DNA of 32,393 nucleotides from Gillisia sp. (GCA_024635655.1 JAGXIL010000081.1:1-32393); one strand, 5' to 3'; positions 7,133 through 14,267 are shown, counted from the first letter of the stretch. Numbers and translations: made by a program. The notes: generated from the sequence alone by a model not told the origin.

Positions 7133-8866
7133 TTACTCCAAATGATGATAATTCAGGCTGTATTTCTCTTTTAGTGCTTTCAGAATTGCTTCAGGAATTT
7201 CAGGAATTTCTTCTGTAAATAATTTCATTGAATCCCCTTCTTTTTTATAACAGATGTTCTTTTTCCATTCCTCCTTCTTTTCGGTGGCATCATCACGATA
7301 ATGTGCACCGCGGGACTCATCACGTTTTAAAGCTCCTTTTAAAACTGCTTCTGCCGCAAGCAAAATAAAGGAAAGATTACTGGCATTTTCCCAATCTTCG
7401 GGTGTACCTAATAACTCTTTACTTTGCACACCATTTTTATTTTGGATCAACATTTTCAAATTGTCAAGCCCATTTTTCAGGCTCCCGGGATTCCTTATAA
7501 TTCCTGCATGTTCCCAAAGCAGGTCCCCTACTTTACCAATTAATTTTTTAGTATCCTGTGATCCAAGTGCATTTATGGTAACCGCTACCTTTTCAAAACT
7601 ATCCTGAATTAGGTTTTCCTCTACCTCATTTGTTTCCATGGAATTTATGATCTTAGCCAAATGTGCTCCCGTTAATTGCCCAAACACCACCGTTTCAGCA
7701 AGGGAATTACCGCCTAAACGATTAGCACCATGGATTCCGGCGGTAGCTTCTCCAACAGCATACAATCTCTTAACTGAAGTTTCACCCGTCTCAAAATCCA
7801 CTTTTAGCCCACCCATGGCATAATGGGAAGTTGGCGCCACCTCAACAGGGTCTTTTGTTATATCTATATGGTATTCAGAAAATCTGGCGTAGAGTTTTGG
7901 AAGCCGCTCTTTGATGAAATCGGCATCCTTGTGAGAGATATCCAGCCATACGCCACCGTCTTCTGTACCTCTCCCTGCCACAATTTCTTTAAAAATGGCC
8001 CTGGCAACTACATCCCTGGCATCCAATTCCATTTTCTCAGGGGAATAATTTTCCATAAATCGCTTCTTGTCCTTATTTAGCAGGTGGCCGCCTTCTCCTC
8101 TTACTGCCTCAGAAACCAGGCGGCCTTTCATATCATCCGGTTTTATCATTCCGGTAGGATGAAACTGCACCAATTCCATATCCCGGAGCGTTGCCCCGGC
8201 TTCATATGCAAGTCCCACATTATCTGCCGTATTTTCATCAGATCGGGAAGAACTTCTGTTATATATAGAAGCAAATCCGCCGCAGGCAAGAACAACGGTT
8301 TTAGCCTTAAATACCAGCTTTTCTCCGGTTTCCATATCAAAACCTATAGCTCCCACCGCTTTTTCCTCCCTAATAAGAAGCCTGGTGATGTAGGTGTTTA
8401 CTTTAGTAGGGATCTCCATTTCTTCAGATTTTTTCACCAGGGTTTGGAGCATGGCCTCCCCGGTACGGTCTCCCACAAAACAGGTGCGTCTGAAAGACTG
8501 GGCGCCAAAATACCGCTGATTTATCTTACCTTCCTCTGTAGTACTAAAATCACATCCCCAGTTCTGCAATTCCTTGACACGATCCGGGGCCTTTTTTGCG
8601 AGCAGCTCTACAGCCCGGGGGTCACATAAAAACTGTCCTTCCCGTAAAGTATCTGCGGCATGGATCGCCCAGGTATCCTCATCATCGAGATTTGCCAGGG
8701 AAGCGTTAATTCCCCCCGCTGCCCATTTGGTGTGAGCGTCTCCATGGGCCCTTTTGGAAAGAACCAGACAGCGCACCCCTTCCCGGGTTAATTCTATGGC
8801 AGTTCTTAAACCCGCTGCTCCCTGGCCTATGATCAGTACTTCTGTAGAAATTTCCTTATACTCCAT
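7133..8866 (-). CDS. Fumarate reductase/succinate dehydrogenase flavoprotein-like protein or L-aspartate oxidase relative (577 aa)
   Basis: FAD-dependent oxidoreductase of the SdhA/FrdA/NadB superfamily. A Rossmann GQGAAG dinucleotide motif lies at residues 14-19. The sequence AHTKWAAGGIN (44-54) puts His45 where SdhA/FrdA proteins attach FAD covalently. Active-site positions match the dicarboxylate family: HPTG (His236), SEAVRGEGG (Glu253, Arg256), Arg284 in LDARDVVAR, SHYAMGG (His348) and GANRLGGNSLAE (Arg383). The C-terminus keeps RDESRGAHYRDD. Fumarate/succinate chemistry or aspartate oxidation for NAD synthesis are both possible. The HPTG and the covalent His favour the fumarate-reductase type. 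No iron-sulfur or membrane-anchor subunit gene, and no nadA or nadC, lies nearby, so its redox partner is unknown. Confidence 0.85.
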   Translation of the reverse strand: MEYKEISTEVLIIGQGAAGLRTAIELTREGVRCLVLSKRAHGDAHTKWAAGGINASLANLDDEDTWAIHAADTLREGQFLCDPRAVELLAKKAPDRVKELQNWGCDFSTTEEGKINQRYFGAQSFRRTCFVGDRTGEAMLQTLVKKSEEMEIPTKVNTYITRLLIREEKAVGAIGFDMETGEKLVFKAKTVVLACGGFASIYNRSSSRSDENTADNVGLAYEAGATLRDMELVQFHPTGMIKPDDMKGRLVSEAVRGEGGHLLNKDKKRFMENYSPEKMELDARDVVARAIFKEIVAGRGTEDGGVWLDISHKDADFIKERLPKLYARFSEYHIDITKDPVEVAPTSHYAMGGLKVDFETGETSVKRLYAVGEATAGIHGANRLGGNSLAETVVFGQLTGAHLAKIINSMETNEVEENLIQDSFEKVAVTINALGSQDTKKLIGKVGDLLWEHAGIIRNPGSLKNGLDNLKMLIQNKNGVQSKELLGTPEDWENASNLSFILLAAEAVLKGALKRDESRGAHYRDDATEKKEEWKKNICYKKEGDSMKLFTEEIPEIPEAILKALKEKYSLNYHHLE

Positions 8867-9375
8867 AACATCTTTATTTCATTTCTTAAATCCCGGTGAA
8901 CATTTAAAACCCAATAGCAATTCCTATAAAAGGAAAATTTAAAATTGAGGTTTTTACCATGAGTTCATGGTCTATTAAGATATTAAAAAGAGGAGTTAAA
9001 TAAAATTTTAAATCTGCATTTCAGCTCTGTAGCAGTAACTTTATATAAATTTGGTGCTTCCTCGGGCAGTCCTCCCAAAATATTTATAATCCGGAAATGT
9101 ACTTGGGGAGCAATTGCACAAAAAAGTTAGTATGAGCACATATTTCCTTTTAAAATTAACTGGAAATGTGGCTTCATTAATTGATTCCGAAGAAGGAAAA
9201 AAGAAAACCTCACAGGTTTTGAAAACCTTTGAGGTTTGGGCCAGCGATTATTTTTAAAGTTCTTTCAGATATTTTTATTAATCATAAGTTGTGCTTCATT
9301 TAAGATCCTTTCCGGTCATTTACATAACCGGCTATTTTTGCATGTTTAAGAGAATAAATTGATCTCCTTCCCCTG
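8867..9375. other. Long intergenic region, mostly without recognisable content
   Basis: 509 bp between two leftward genes. Apart from the hairpin at 9205-9237 and an isolated TATTTTTG at 9333-9340 (plus strand, no gene following), nothing was recognised. It should contain the promoter for the flavoprotein gene, but no match to TTG-N19-TAnnTTTG was found. Confidence 0.6.
9190..9237 (-). terminator. Hairpin with T-tract, probable terminator of the WYL gene
   Basis: AAACCTC...AGGTTTT pairs with AAAACCT...GAGGTTT (9205-9237), giving a double stem. On the minus strand it is followed by a T-rich run (complement of 9190-9204), as in an intrinsic terminator. It lies about 140 bp past the WYL gene stop. 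AAACCTC/GAGGTTT hairpins of this kind are also common dispersed repeats in flavobacteria, as recalled. Confidence 0.55.
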
Positions 9376-10278
9376 TCAATGATCATAAGAGGCAAGATTT
9401 TTTTGAAGTTGTGCAATGATTTCCTTCCGCAGGCTTTCCGGCTCAATAACTTTCACCTGGTTCCCGTGTGAAAGGATCTCCATTTTAAAGTCATAGGTGG
9501 GCGCCAGGTGGTATTCAAATCGGCGTTCGGTTTTATTATTCAGCAGTTCCTTCTGACTGTGGTGCAGGGGGAGAGAATGTATGTATCGGCCTTCCTGTGG
9601 TGTAAAGGATAGCACGATCTTTTGCGGCTCCTCTCCTGTTCCGTTTATGATCCCGAAGCTATATTCAAACTCTTTATTAACGTCATAATCCTCAATGGCC
9701 CTGAATCTTTTACTGCTGATCTCCACATCTGAGATCCTGTCCAGGGCGAAATTCTTCACGACCTCATCGTCCAATTCCTGAGCCAGCAAATACCACCTGT
9801 TCCGGGATTCCTTAATGGCAACAGGTTTTACTGTGCGAGGGGTTACGGAATCATCAATAAATTTTTTATAGTTAAAGCTCACCTCAAGCCTGTTTTTTAT
9901 CGCGTGCAGGAGTCCGTTCATATGCTCGGTACCCAATGCTGTCCGGTTCTCAAAAATAAGGTGGTTCCCGAAACTGTTCCCAATCCTGATGGCATTTAAA
10001 AGGTCAAAGGTTTCCATAAGCCTTTCCGATTGCCCTTCCCGCCCGTCGTGAGCAATATAATATTCATTGGTGGAGCGATCGCACTTGATCTCTATGTCAT
10101 AATCTGAAAGGATATTGAGAATATCCCGTTGCAGGGTTCGGACGGAACAGGTGAGCCGGTCATCGGAAATGGTTTCCTGGAATTGCAGGAAATTCTGGAT
10201 ATCATTAAATGTAGATGGCCGTTTGGTGAGTTGGTGAATGATGTACCTATGGCGCTGGTTTCCCTCTCGTCTGGACAT
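9376..10278 (-). CDS. WYL-domain transcriptional regulator (about 300 aa)
   Basis: Probable cytoplasmic DNA-binding regulator of the WYL family. An N-terminal winged-helix part (RHRYIIHQLTKRPSTFNDIQNFL, then VRTLQRDI about 50 residues further on) precedes a WYL domain whose namesake residues are seen in NRWYLLAQ, and a C-terminal WCX-like extension (KIVLSFTPQEGRYIHSLPLHHSQ onward). The reading frame extends upstream to 10332, but the ATG at 10278 (MSRREGNQRHRY) is preferred because family members start at this point and the extra 18 residues are translated repeat-like DNA. WYL proteins sense ligands or nucleic acids and often control defence or DNA-damage genes. No such system is adjacent, and the target is unknown. 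It is divergent from the DsbA-like gene across a repeat-rich gap. Confidence 0.85.
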   Translation of the reverse strand: MSRREGNQRHRYIIHQLTKRPSTFNDIQNFLQFQETISDDRLTCSVRTLQRDILNILSDYDIEIKCDRSTNEYYIAHDGREGQSERLMETFDLLNAIRIGNSFGNHLIFENRTALGTEHMNGLLHAIKNRLEVSFNYKKFIDDSVTPRTVKPVAIKESRNRWYLLAQELDDEVVKNFALDRISDVEISSKRFRAIEDYDVNKEFEYSFGIINGTGEEPQKIVLSFTPQEGRYIHSLPLHHSQKELLNNKTERRFEYHLAPTYDFKMEILSHGNQVKVIEPESLRKEIIAQLQKNLASYDH

Positions 10279-10347
10279 ATTGATGGTGGTTTGGTTGTTA
10301 GTTGTGACTAAGATAGGAAATGTTAGCGACAAAGGGTGGCGGTTGGT

Positions 10348-10433
10348 TCGGTTCTCTGTTGTCGGTTGTCTGTTTTCGGTTAAAAAAAGTGGAGGGTGGT
10401 CCCAAGCTTCGGAAGTGAAAAGTGGATAGTTTG
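10348..10433. repeat. Heptanucleotide array and dispersed repeat, copy 2
   Basis: TCGGTTC, TCTGTTG, TCGGTTG, TCTGTTT, TCGGTTA are five contiguous heptamers in exact register (10348-10382). Positions 10375-10399 match 6771-6795 at 24 of 25 bases, and 10385-10433 match 6861-6905 with small indels. Confidence 0.8.
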
Positions 10434-10499
10434 GATGGATAGTTAGGCTGTTTTCGGCTGTCGGTTGTTTAACTGTGGAGCGGTTTATACGATTAAATG

Positions 10500-10590
10500 T
10501 TTTGTAAATTTGGTAATATTTATCTTTCAGGATCTTCTGCGTTTGTCTGCGGTTTTAAATCTGCGGGTTCTGCGAGAAAATTGTCAGTTG
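10500..10590. repeat. Dispersed intergenic repeat, TCTGCG phased array, copy 2
   Basis: TCTGCG occurs four times, at 10536, 10546, 10560 and 10569 (spacings 10, 14, 9), nearly the same phasing as the copy at 2658-2753 (10, 13, 9). The flanks TTTTGTAA, GGTAATAT and CAGTTG are shared. Confidence 0.8.
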
Positions 10591-10695
10591 TTTCTGTTTT
10601 CTGAAAAAATTTTTTAGGTGATGGTTTCATTTACGGGACCAAATATTCGAAAGTTCAGAAGTGGTTTTGTCGAGAAGAATTTTACTTCGCCAGGG

Positions 10696-10721
10696 ACCCC
10701 TCGACTGCGCTCGGGGGGACA
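10696..10721. repeat. Palindromic CCCCTCGA/TCGGGG element
   Basis: ACCCCTCGACTGCGCTCGGG, followed by more G residues, forms an imperfect inverted repeat around CTGCGC. It resembles the 'CCTTCGACTGCGCTCAGG'-type extragenic palindrome recalled from many bacterial genomes. It is too far from any gene end (about 137 bp before dsbA) to be called a terminator. Confidence 0.5.
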
Positions 10722-10803
10722 TAGGTTGCTGGGAGAGCCAACAGATTAATGATTGTTATTTCTATACGACTAATGAAAACAAAAGTCTGATAATACAGGA
10801 GCT

Positions 10804-10835
10804 TTTGGAGATATTGAAATATAATACTAAATTTT
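10804..10835 (+). promoter_or_regulatory. Candidate promoter for the DsbA-like gene
   Basis: TTTG (10804-10807), 20 bp spacer, then TAAATTTT (10828-10835), one mismatch from the Bacteroidota -33/-7 pair TTTG-N19-20-TAnnTTTG. It ends 22 bp before the ATG. Confidence 0.4.
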
Positions 10836-10857
10836 AAGCGAGCCTAAACATACGATT

Positions 10858-11502
10858 ATGAAAGTAGATATATGGTCTGATATAAGATGCCCTTTTTGCT
10901 ATATTGGAAAACGCAAATTTGAACAGGCACTTGAAAAATTTGAAAATAAAGATGATGTGGAAGTAATATGGCACAGCTTTCAGCTGGATCCTAATTTAAA
11001 AACGCAACCGGAAGTAGATCTTATTGATTACTTCACTAAAGCTAAAGGAATTTCCCGGGAACAGGCAATTCAAATGTTCAGTCGGGCCAAAGAAATGGCT
11101 GTGGAATCTGGTTTGGAATTTAACATGGATTCTATGATCGTTGCCAATTCCTATAACTCCCATCAATTGTTGCAGTTTGCAAAATCAAAAGGACTGGGCA
11201 ATGATGTAAAGGAAGCTTTATTTGAAGCTCAATTTACGGAAGGCAAAAATATAGATGACCGGCAAACTCTTCTTGACATTGCCGCCGGGCTTGGTTTGGA
11301 TAAAACAGAAACTGAAGAAGTCCTGGATTCTGAAAAATTTGCTTACCAGTTAAAACAGGATGAAATGGCAGCAAAAAACATTGGGGTTCAGGGAGTTCCA
11401 TTCTTTGTGTTCAACAAAAAATATGCTGTTTCGGGAGCACAATCTCCGGAAACCTTTTTGGAAGTGCTGGAGAAATCCTGGGAAGAAAGAACTGCTTCCT
11501 AA
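10858..11502 (+). CDS. DsbA-family oxidoreductase, FrnE-like (214 aa)
   Basis: Thioredoxin-fold thiol-disulfide oxidoreductase of the DsbA/FrnE type. The redox motif CPFC is at residues 11-14 (SDIRCPFCYIGKRKFE), the all-helical insertion runs from about 45 to 150, and the cis-proline is Pro181 in GVQGVPFFVF, followed by the family's SGAQSPE (192-198). No signal peptide is present, so unlike classical DsbA it acts in the cytoplasm. FrnE-like proteins are linked to oxidative and metal stress in other bacteria. The stop codon overlaps the start of the next gene by one base (TAATG), so the two are translationally coupled. A candidate promoter lies 22 bp upstream. Confidence 0.93.
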   Translation: MKVDIWSDIRCPFCYIGKRKFEQALEKFENKDDVEVIWHSFQLDPNLKTQPEVDLIDYFTKAKGISREQAIQMFSRAKEMAVESGLEFNMDSMIVANSYNSHQLLQFAKSKGLGNDVKEALFEAQFTEGKNIDDRQTLLDIAAGLGLDKTETEEVLDSEKFAYQLKQDEMAAKNIGVQGVPFFVFNKKYAVSGAQSPETFLEVLEKSWEERTAS

Positions 11503-11873
11503 TGGAAAAACTGCTGTTTGTTTACAATGCAAATTCAGGGAAGCTTAATGCCTCCCTGGATTTTTTGCATAAGGCTTTTAGCCCCTCAACCTACAACTGC
11601 AACTTATGCAATATTACCCACGGAATTTTGCAGGAAAAAGAAATATGGAAAGCCTTCCGGGAATCCGGCAAGGAGACAATGGAATTTCTTCATATTAATG
11701 AATTTCAAAAGCAATACAAATCAAAATTCGGCCATAAGTTCAGCTTTCCCATTGTTCTTGCTGCCACAGAAAATGGCCTGGAGGTCTTTATCTCTTCCGA
11801 AGAAATTAATGCTATAGGGCAACCAAAAGAACTCATAGAGCTTATAAAAAAACGCCGGCAACTATTCCCATAA
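11502..11873 (+). CDS. Small conserved-looking CxxC protein (123 aa)
   Basis: Function unknown. The protein begins MEKLLFVYNANSGK, a beta-strand followed by a Gly/Ser-rich turn that may explain why similar proteins are sometimes labelled 'GTPase'; no complete P-loop (GxxxxGK[ST]) is present. The striking feature is CNLCNITHG (residues 33-41), a CxxC followed four residues later by His40, which could bind a metal or form a redox disulfide. It has no signal peptide or membrane segment. Its ATG overlaps the stop codon of the DsbA-like gene by one base, so co-expression is nearly certain and a functional link to thiol redox chemistry is a reasonable inference. The sigma-factor gene follows after about 100 bp. 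Confidence 0.85.
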   Translation: MEKLLFVYNANSGKLNASLDFLHKAFSPSTYNCNLCNITHGILQEKEIWKAFRESGKETMEFLHINEFQKQYKSKFGHKFSFPIVLAATENGLEVFISSEEINAIGQPKELIELIKKRRQLFP

Positions 11874-11976
11874 CAGGATTAAAATATTGATTTACCATAA
11901 AATTATTTTAACCTCCCTGAGCTGCTGCACAAATATATTTCCCAAATTTATATAGGTAATTTTTATTTTTTTGAAA

Positions 11977-12573
11977 ATGGAAAAGCATTTGACCTCACCG
12001 GTAACCTCCTGCGATGTTCCGGCAATGTGGCAGGAACATACCCGGGAATTACAGAACTACATCGCCAAGAGAGTAAAAGATAAGGATGAGGCGAAGGATA
12101 TCCTGCAGGAGGTTCTTATGAAGGTTTACAGATTTTGCCTTCGCAATTCCGGGGTAAATAATTTGAGGAGCTGGCTTTTTCAGATCGCTCATAACACCAT
12201 AATAGACCACTACCGGCGCAGCGCTAAATTCACAGAGAAAAATATTCCTGAAATTCCTGAGGAGGATGAAAATCTGGCTTTTAAAGAGGCCGTACATTTC
12301 ATGGAGCCCATGCTGGGGTTCTTGCCTGAGGAATATGCTGTTCCTTTAAAACTTGCAGATCTGGATGGAATGAAGCAGGCAGATATTGCAGAAAAACTAA
12401 ACCTATCTTTACCGGCAACCAAATCCAGGATACAGAGGGCGCGCCAACTATTAAAAGCAGAATTTTTAGTCTGCTGTAATTTAGAGACCGATGCCCGCGG
12501 AAACCTTATTTCCTTTGCTGTCAAAGACTCCTGTACACCTCTTAAAAACTACCAGGCAAAAAATAATTTATAA
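11977..12573 (+). CDS. sigZ: ECF RNA polymerase sigma factor, SigZ type (198 aa)
   Basis: Sigma-70 family protein with only regions 2 and 4. Region 2 is recognisable in DEAKDILQEVLMKVYRF and NLRSWLFQIAHNTIIDHYRR (about residues 37-81). Region 4 is recognisable in FLPEEYAVPLKLADLDGMKQ and the helix-turn-helix of IAEKLNLSLPATKSRIQRAR (about 115-156). A C-terminal tail holds vicinal cysteines Cys166-Cys167 (FLVCCNLETDARGNL) and Cys186; such a Cys-bearing tail is recalled for SigZ-like factors and could sense thiols or metals. The frame opens with TTG at 11971, but the ATG at 11977 is preferred. No anti-sigma gene is adjacent. Position between a thiol oxidoreductase pair and an ArsI-like enzyme suggests a stress regulon. 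Confidence 0.88.
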   Translation: MEKHLTSPVTSCDVPAMWQEHTRELQNYIAKRVKDKDEAKDILQEVLMKVYRFCLRNSGVNNLRSWLFQIAHNTIIDHYRRSAKFTEKNIPEIPEEDENLAFKEAVHFMEPMLGFLPEEYAVPLKLADLDGMKQADIAEKLNLSLPATKSRIQRARQLLKAEFLVCCNLETDARGNLISFAVKDSCTPLKNYQAKNNL

Positions 12574-12637
12574 TTTCTTGCATCTTTTCGAACCCTTTTG
12601 CGTCCTAGGTGTGTATAATAATTAAAACCACACTAAG

Positions 12638-13147
12638 ATGAAAAGATTTCACGTTCACGTAAGAGTAAAAAACCTTGAAGAAAGCGTTTTATTTTATAAT
12701 GCATTATTCAACACTGAAGCTTCGGTTTTAAAGCCTGATTACGCCAAATGGATGCTGGAGGATCCCAGAATTAATTTCGCGATCTCTACCGGACATCAGG
12801 AAAACGGAATTGAGCACCTGGGGTTGCAAACCGAATCTGAAACCGAACTGCTGGAAGTATATGAGCATATGCAAAAAGCCAAGGGCACTGTAAGGGAAGA
12901 AGGAGAATGTACCTGCTGCTATTCCAAATCTCAAAAAAGCTGGATCACAGATCCGCAGGGAGTTGACTGGGAAGCATTTTATACCCATGGGAGTGCCACT
13001 GTTTACGGGGAAGGAGAAAACGCAAGACCGGCACCGGAAGTTATGGATCAATGGACCGGGAATGATGCAAAAGACGCGGTTAATTATTCAAAACCCGGAG
13101 AAACTGTTATGGAGACTTCTTGTGGAAAGGGAAGTTGCGGACTTTAA
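12638..13147 (+). CDS. arsI: ArsI/CadI-type glyoxalase-fold enzyme (169 aa)
   Basis: Vicinal-oxygen-chelate (glyoxalase/extradiol dioxygenase) protein like ArsI, the Fe(II)-dependent C-As lyase that demethylates trivalent methylarsenicals, and the cadmium-induced CadI. Candidate metal ligands are His5 or His7 (MKRFHVHVRV), His60 (IEHLGLQ) and Glu112 (DWEAFYT). The thiol substrate-binding site characteristic of ArsI is present as CTCC (Cys91, Cys93, Cys94) before YSKSQKSWITDPQG. A further Cys pair ends the protein (TSCGKGSCGL, Cys162 and Cys167). No arsR, arsC, arsB or arsM is visible in the window, so the metal or metalloid context is inferred from this protein alone. It lies 64 bp after sigZ on the same strand. 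Confidence 0.88.
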   Translation: MKRFHVHVRVKNLEESVLFYNALFNTEASVLKPDYAKWMLEDPRINFAISTGHQENGIEHLGLQTESETELLEVYEHMQKAKGTVREEGECTCCYSKSQKSWITDPQGVDWEAFYTHGSATVYGEGENARPAPEVMDQWTGNDAKDAVNYSKPGETVMETSCGKGSCGL

Positions 13148-13227
13148 AAAAAGATGTAAGGCAGAGAGGGCAGTTTTATGACAATGGATGTTTCAATTCA
13201 AAATATAATTTAAAGTTTAAAACAAGC

Positions 13228-13257
13228 TGTAACAAATCAGAGGGCTATTTCGTCTAT
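13228..13257 (+). promoter_or_regulatory. ECF-sigma-type promoter of the alpha/beta hydrolase gene
   Basis: TGTAAC (13228-13233), 17 bp spacer, then CGTCTAT (13251-13257), 23 bp before the ATG. AAC in the -35 and CGTC in the -10 are the hallmark of ECF promoters, and this pair resembles the TGTAAC/CGTCTA form recalled from Bacteroidota. The only sigma factor gene in the window, sigZ, is two genes upstream. Confidence 0.6.
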
Positions 13258-13280
13258 AAATCAAATCAAAAATCTACAAA

Positions 13281-14189
13281 ATGAAAAAGATCATTTTCAC
13301 AATCGCATTTGTCTTTCTGAGTCTTAATATTCAAGCTGAGGAAAGATTTATTACCACTTCAGACGGGGTAAAACTATATGTAAATGTAAAAGGTTCCGGT
13401 ACTCCCTGCCTTTATATCCACGGAGGTCCGGGTTCAGGAAGTTACTGGATGGAAAAGTTTTTCGGGGAATTTCTAGAATTTAAATTTACAATGGTCTATC
13501 TGGACCAAAGAGGTGTTGGTCGCTCCTCCGGAGATCCGGATGAGGATTATTCCCTGGAAAGAATGTCCCTGGATTTTGAAGAGATAAGAGAAGCGCTGGG
13601 CTACGATTCCTGGCTCACTTTAGGCCATTCCTTTGGGGGAGTACTTCAAATGGGTTATGTTGAAAAATATCCTGAAGCTATCAAAGGAATGATCATGGTA
13701 AACTGCACTTTAAAAATGGCAGAAAGTTTTTGCGACAGCTGGAGTCCAAAGGCATCAGAGTTTACCGGTGTGATCGACAATACCCCTTGTGACTCTCGTG
13801 AGGATATAACCCTTAAATTGGGAAACCATATTAAAAATTTAAGAGAAAAAGATCTTTTCTGGAAAATGGGTTACATATTAAAGGAAAATGAGAAAATTAT
13901 GGATGCTTCTTACCATGAGATTCAAAACTGGAATGGCAGCTTTGGCAATATTGCCTTTGACATAGAAGATTTTTGGCAGGATTTCAAAGTAAAAACTCCT
14001 ACCGTGAATGTCCCCGTTCTGTTTTTTTACGGATCAAAAGATTGGATGGTGGGTCCAAACCATTACCAGGGGATCAACTTTTCAAATCAAATGCTATGGC
14101 CGGTTGATGGGGGACATATGCCTATGATGGAAAACAAGGAAGAATTGCAACGGGCTATCCTATCCTATTCTACCACTCATAATTTCTAG
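13281..14189 (+). CDS. Exported alpha/beta hydrolase, proline-iminopeptidase-like (302 aa)
   Basis: Alpha/beta-hydrolase-fold enzyme with an N-terminal signal peptide (MKKIIFTIAFVFLSLNIQA, cleavage near residue 19), so it acts in the periplasm or outside the cell. The oxyanion-hole motif HGGPG lies at 47-51, DQRGVGRS at 75-82 and the nucleophile elbow GHSFGG at 115-120 (Ser117). Asp254 in YGSKDWMV and His279 in DGGHMP complete a plausible triad. HGGPG plus DQRGxGRS is typical of prolyl iminopeptidase-like (S33) enzymes, but several hydrolase classes share these, so the substrate is unassigned. It is preceded by an ECF-type promoter and followed by a strong terminator. Confidence 0.9.
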   Translation: MKKIIFTIAFVFLSLNIQAEERFITTSDGVKLYVNVKGSGTPCLYIHGGPGSGSYWMEKFFGEFLEFKFTMVYLDQRGVGRSSGDPDEDYSLERMSLDFEEIREALGYDSWLTLGHSFGGVLQMGYVEKYPEAIKGMIMVNCTLKMAESFCDSWSPKASEFTGVIDNTPCDSREDITLKLGNHIKNLREKDLFWKMGYILKENEKIMDASYHEIQNWNGSFGNIAFDIEDFWQDFKVKTPTVNVPVLFFYGSKDWMVGPNHYQGINFSNQMLWPVDGGHMPMMENKEELQRAILSYSTTHNF

Positions 14190-14205
14190 TTATTCATATA
14201 TGTTT

Positions 14206-14245
14206 AAAAAAGGATGGAGATCTAAATTTGATCTCCATCCTTTTT
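14206..14245. terminator. Strong bidirectional intrinsic terminator
   Basis: A perfect 16-bp stem (AAAAAGGATGGAGATC at 14207-14222 pairing with 14230-14245) with a 7-nt loop, A-run on one side and T-run on the other. It sits between the convergent hydrolase and lipoprotein genes and can serve both. Confidence 0.93.
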
Positions 14246-14267
14246 GCATTTAATATATTTACTCTTA

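Larger units (their letters stand above)
10279..10857. other. Repeat-rich divergent intergenic region
   Basis: About 580 bp between the WYL regulator and the DsbA-like gene. In order it holds five TCGGTT/TCTGTT heptamers (10348-10382), a dispersed repeat (10375-10433), a phased TCTGCG array (10500-10590) and a CCCCTCGA...TCGGGG element (10696-10721). A candidate promoter for dsbA lies at 10804-10835. No convincing gene was found. Confidence 0.75.

Noticed and set aside
8084..8629. Plus-strand open frame of 181 codons opposite the flavoprotein gene.
   Set aside because: The minus-strand protein is a clear full-length family member; the plus-strand translation has no family features and is a shadow frame.
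9132..9257. Small plus-strand frame of 41 residues starting MSTYFLLKLTGN.
   Set aside because: Its second half is the translated hairpin at 9205-9237, it has no promoter or family resemblance, and chance frames of this size are expected.
9333..9346. TATTTTTG followed by an ATG, resembling a promoter with a start codon.
   Set aside because: The frame is only six codons long and the next gene is on the other strand; no -33 element at the proper spacing.
10621..10749. Plus-strand frame of 42 residues starting MVSFTGPNIRKF.
   Set aside because: It runs through the CCCCTCGA/TCGGGG palindrome and has no recognisable relatives or promoter; it is most likely chance coding across a repeat.
12590..12619. 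GAACC-N16-GTGTATAAT upstream of the ArsI-like gene as a SigZ promoter.
   Set aside because: The -35 fits an ECF pattern but the -10 lacks CGTC and differs from the TGTAAC/CGTCTA pair at 13228; too weak to list as a feature.
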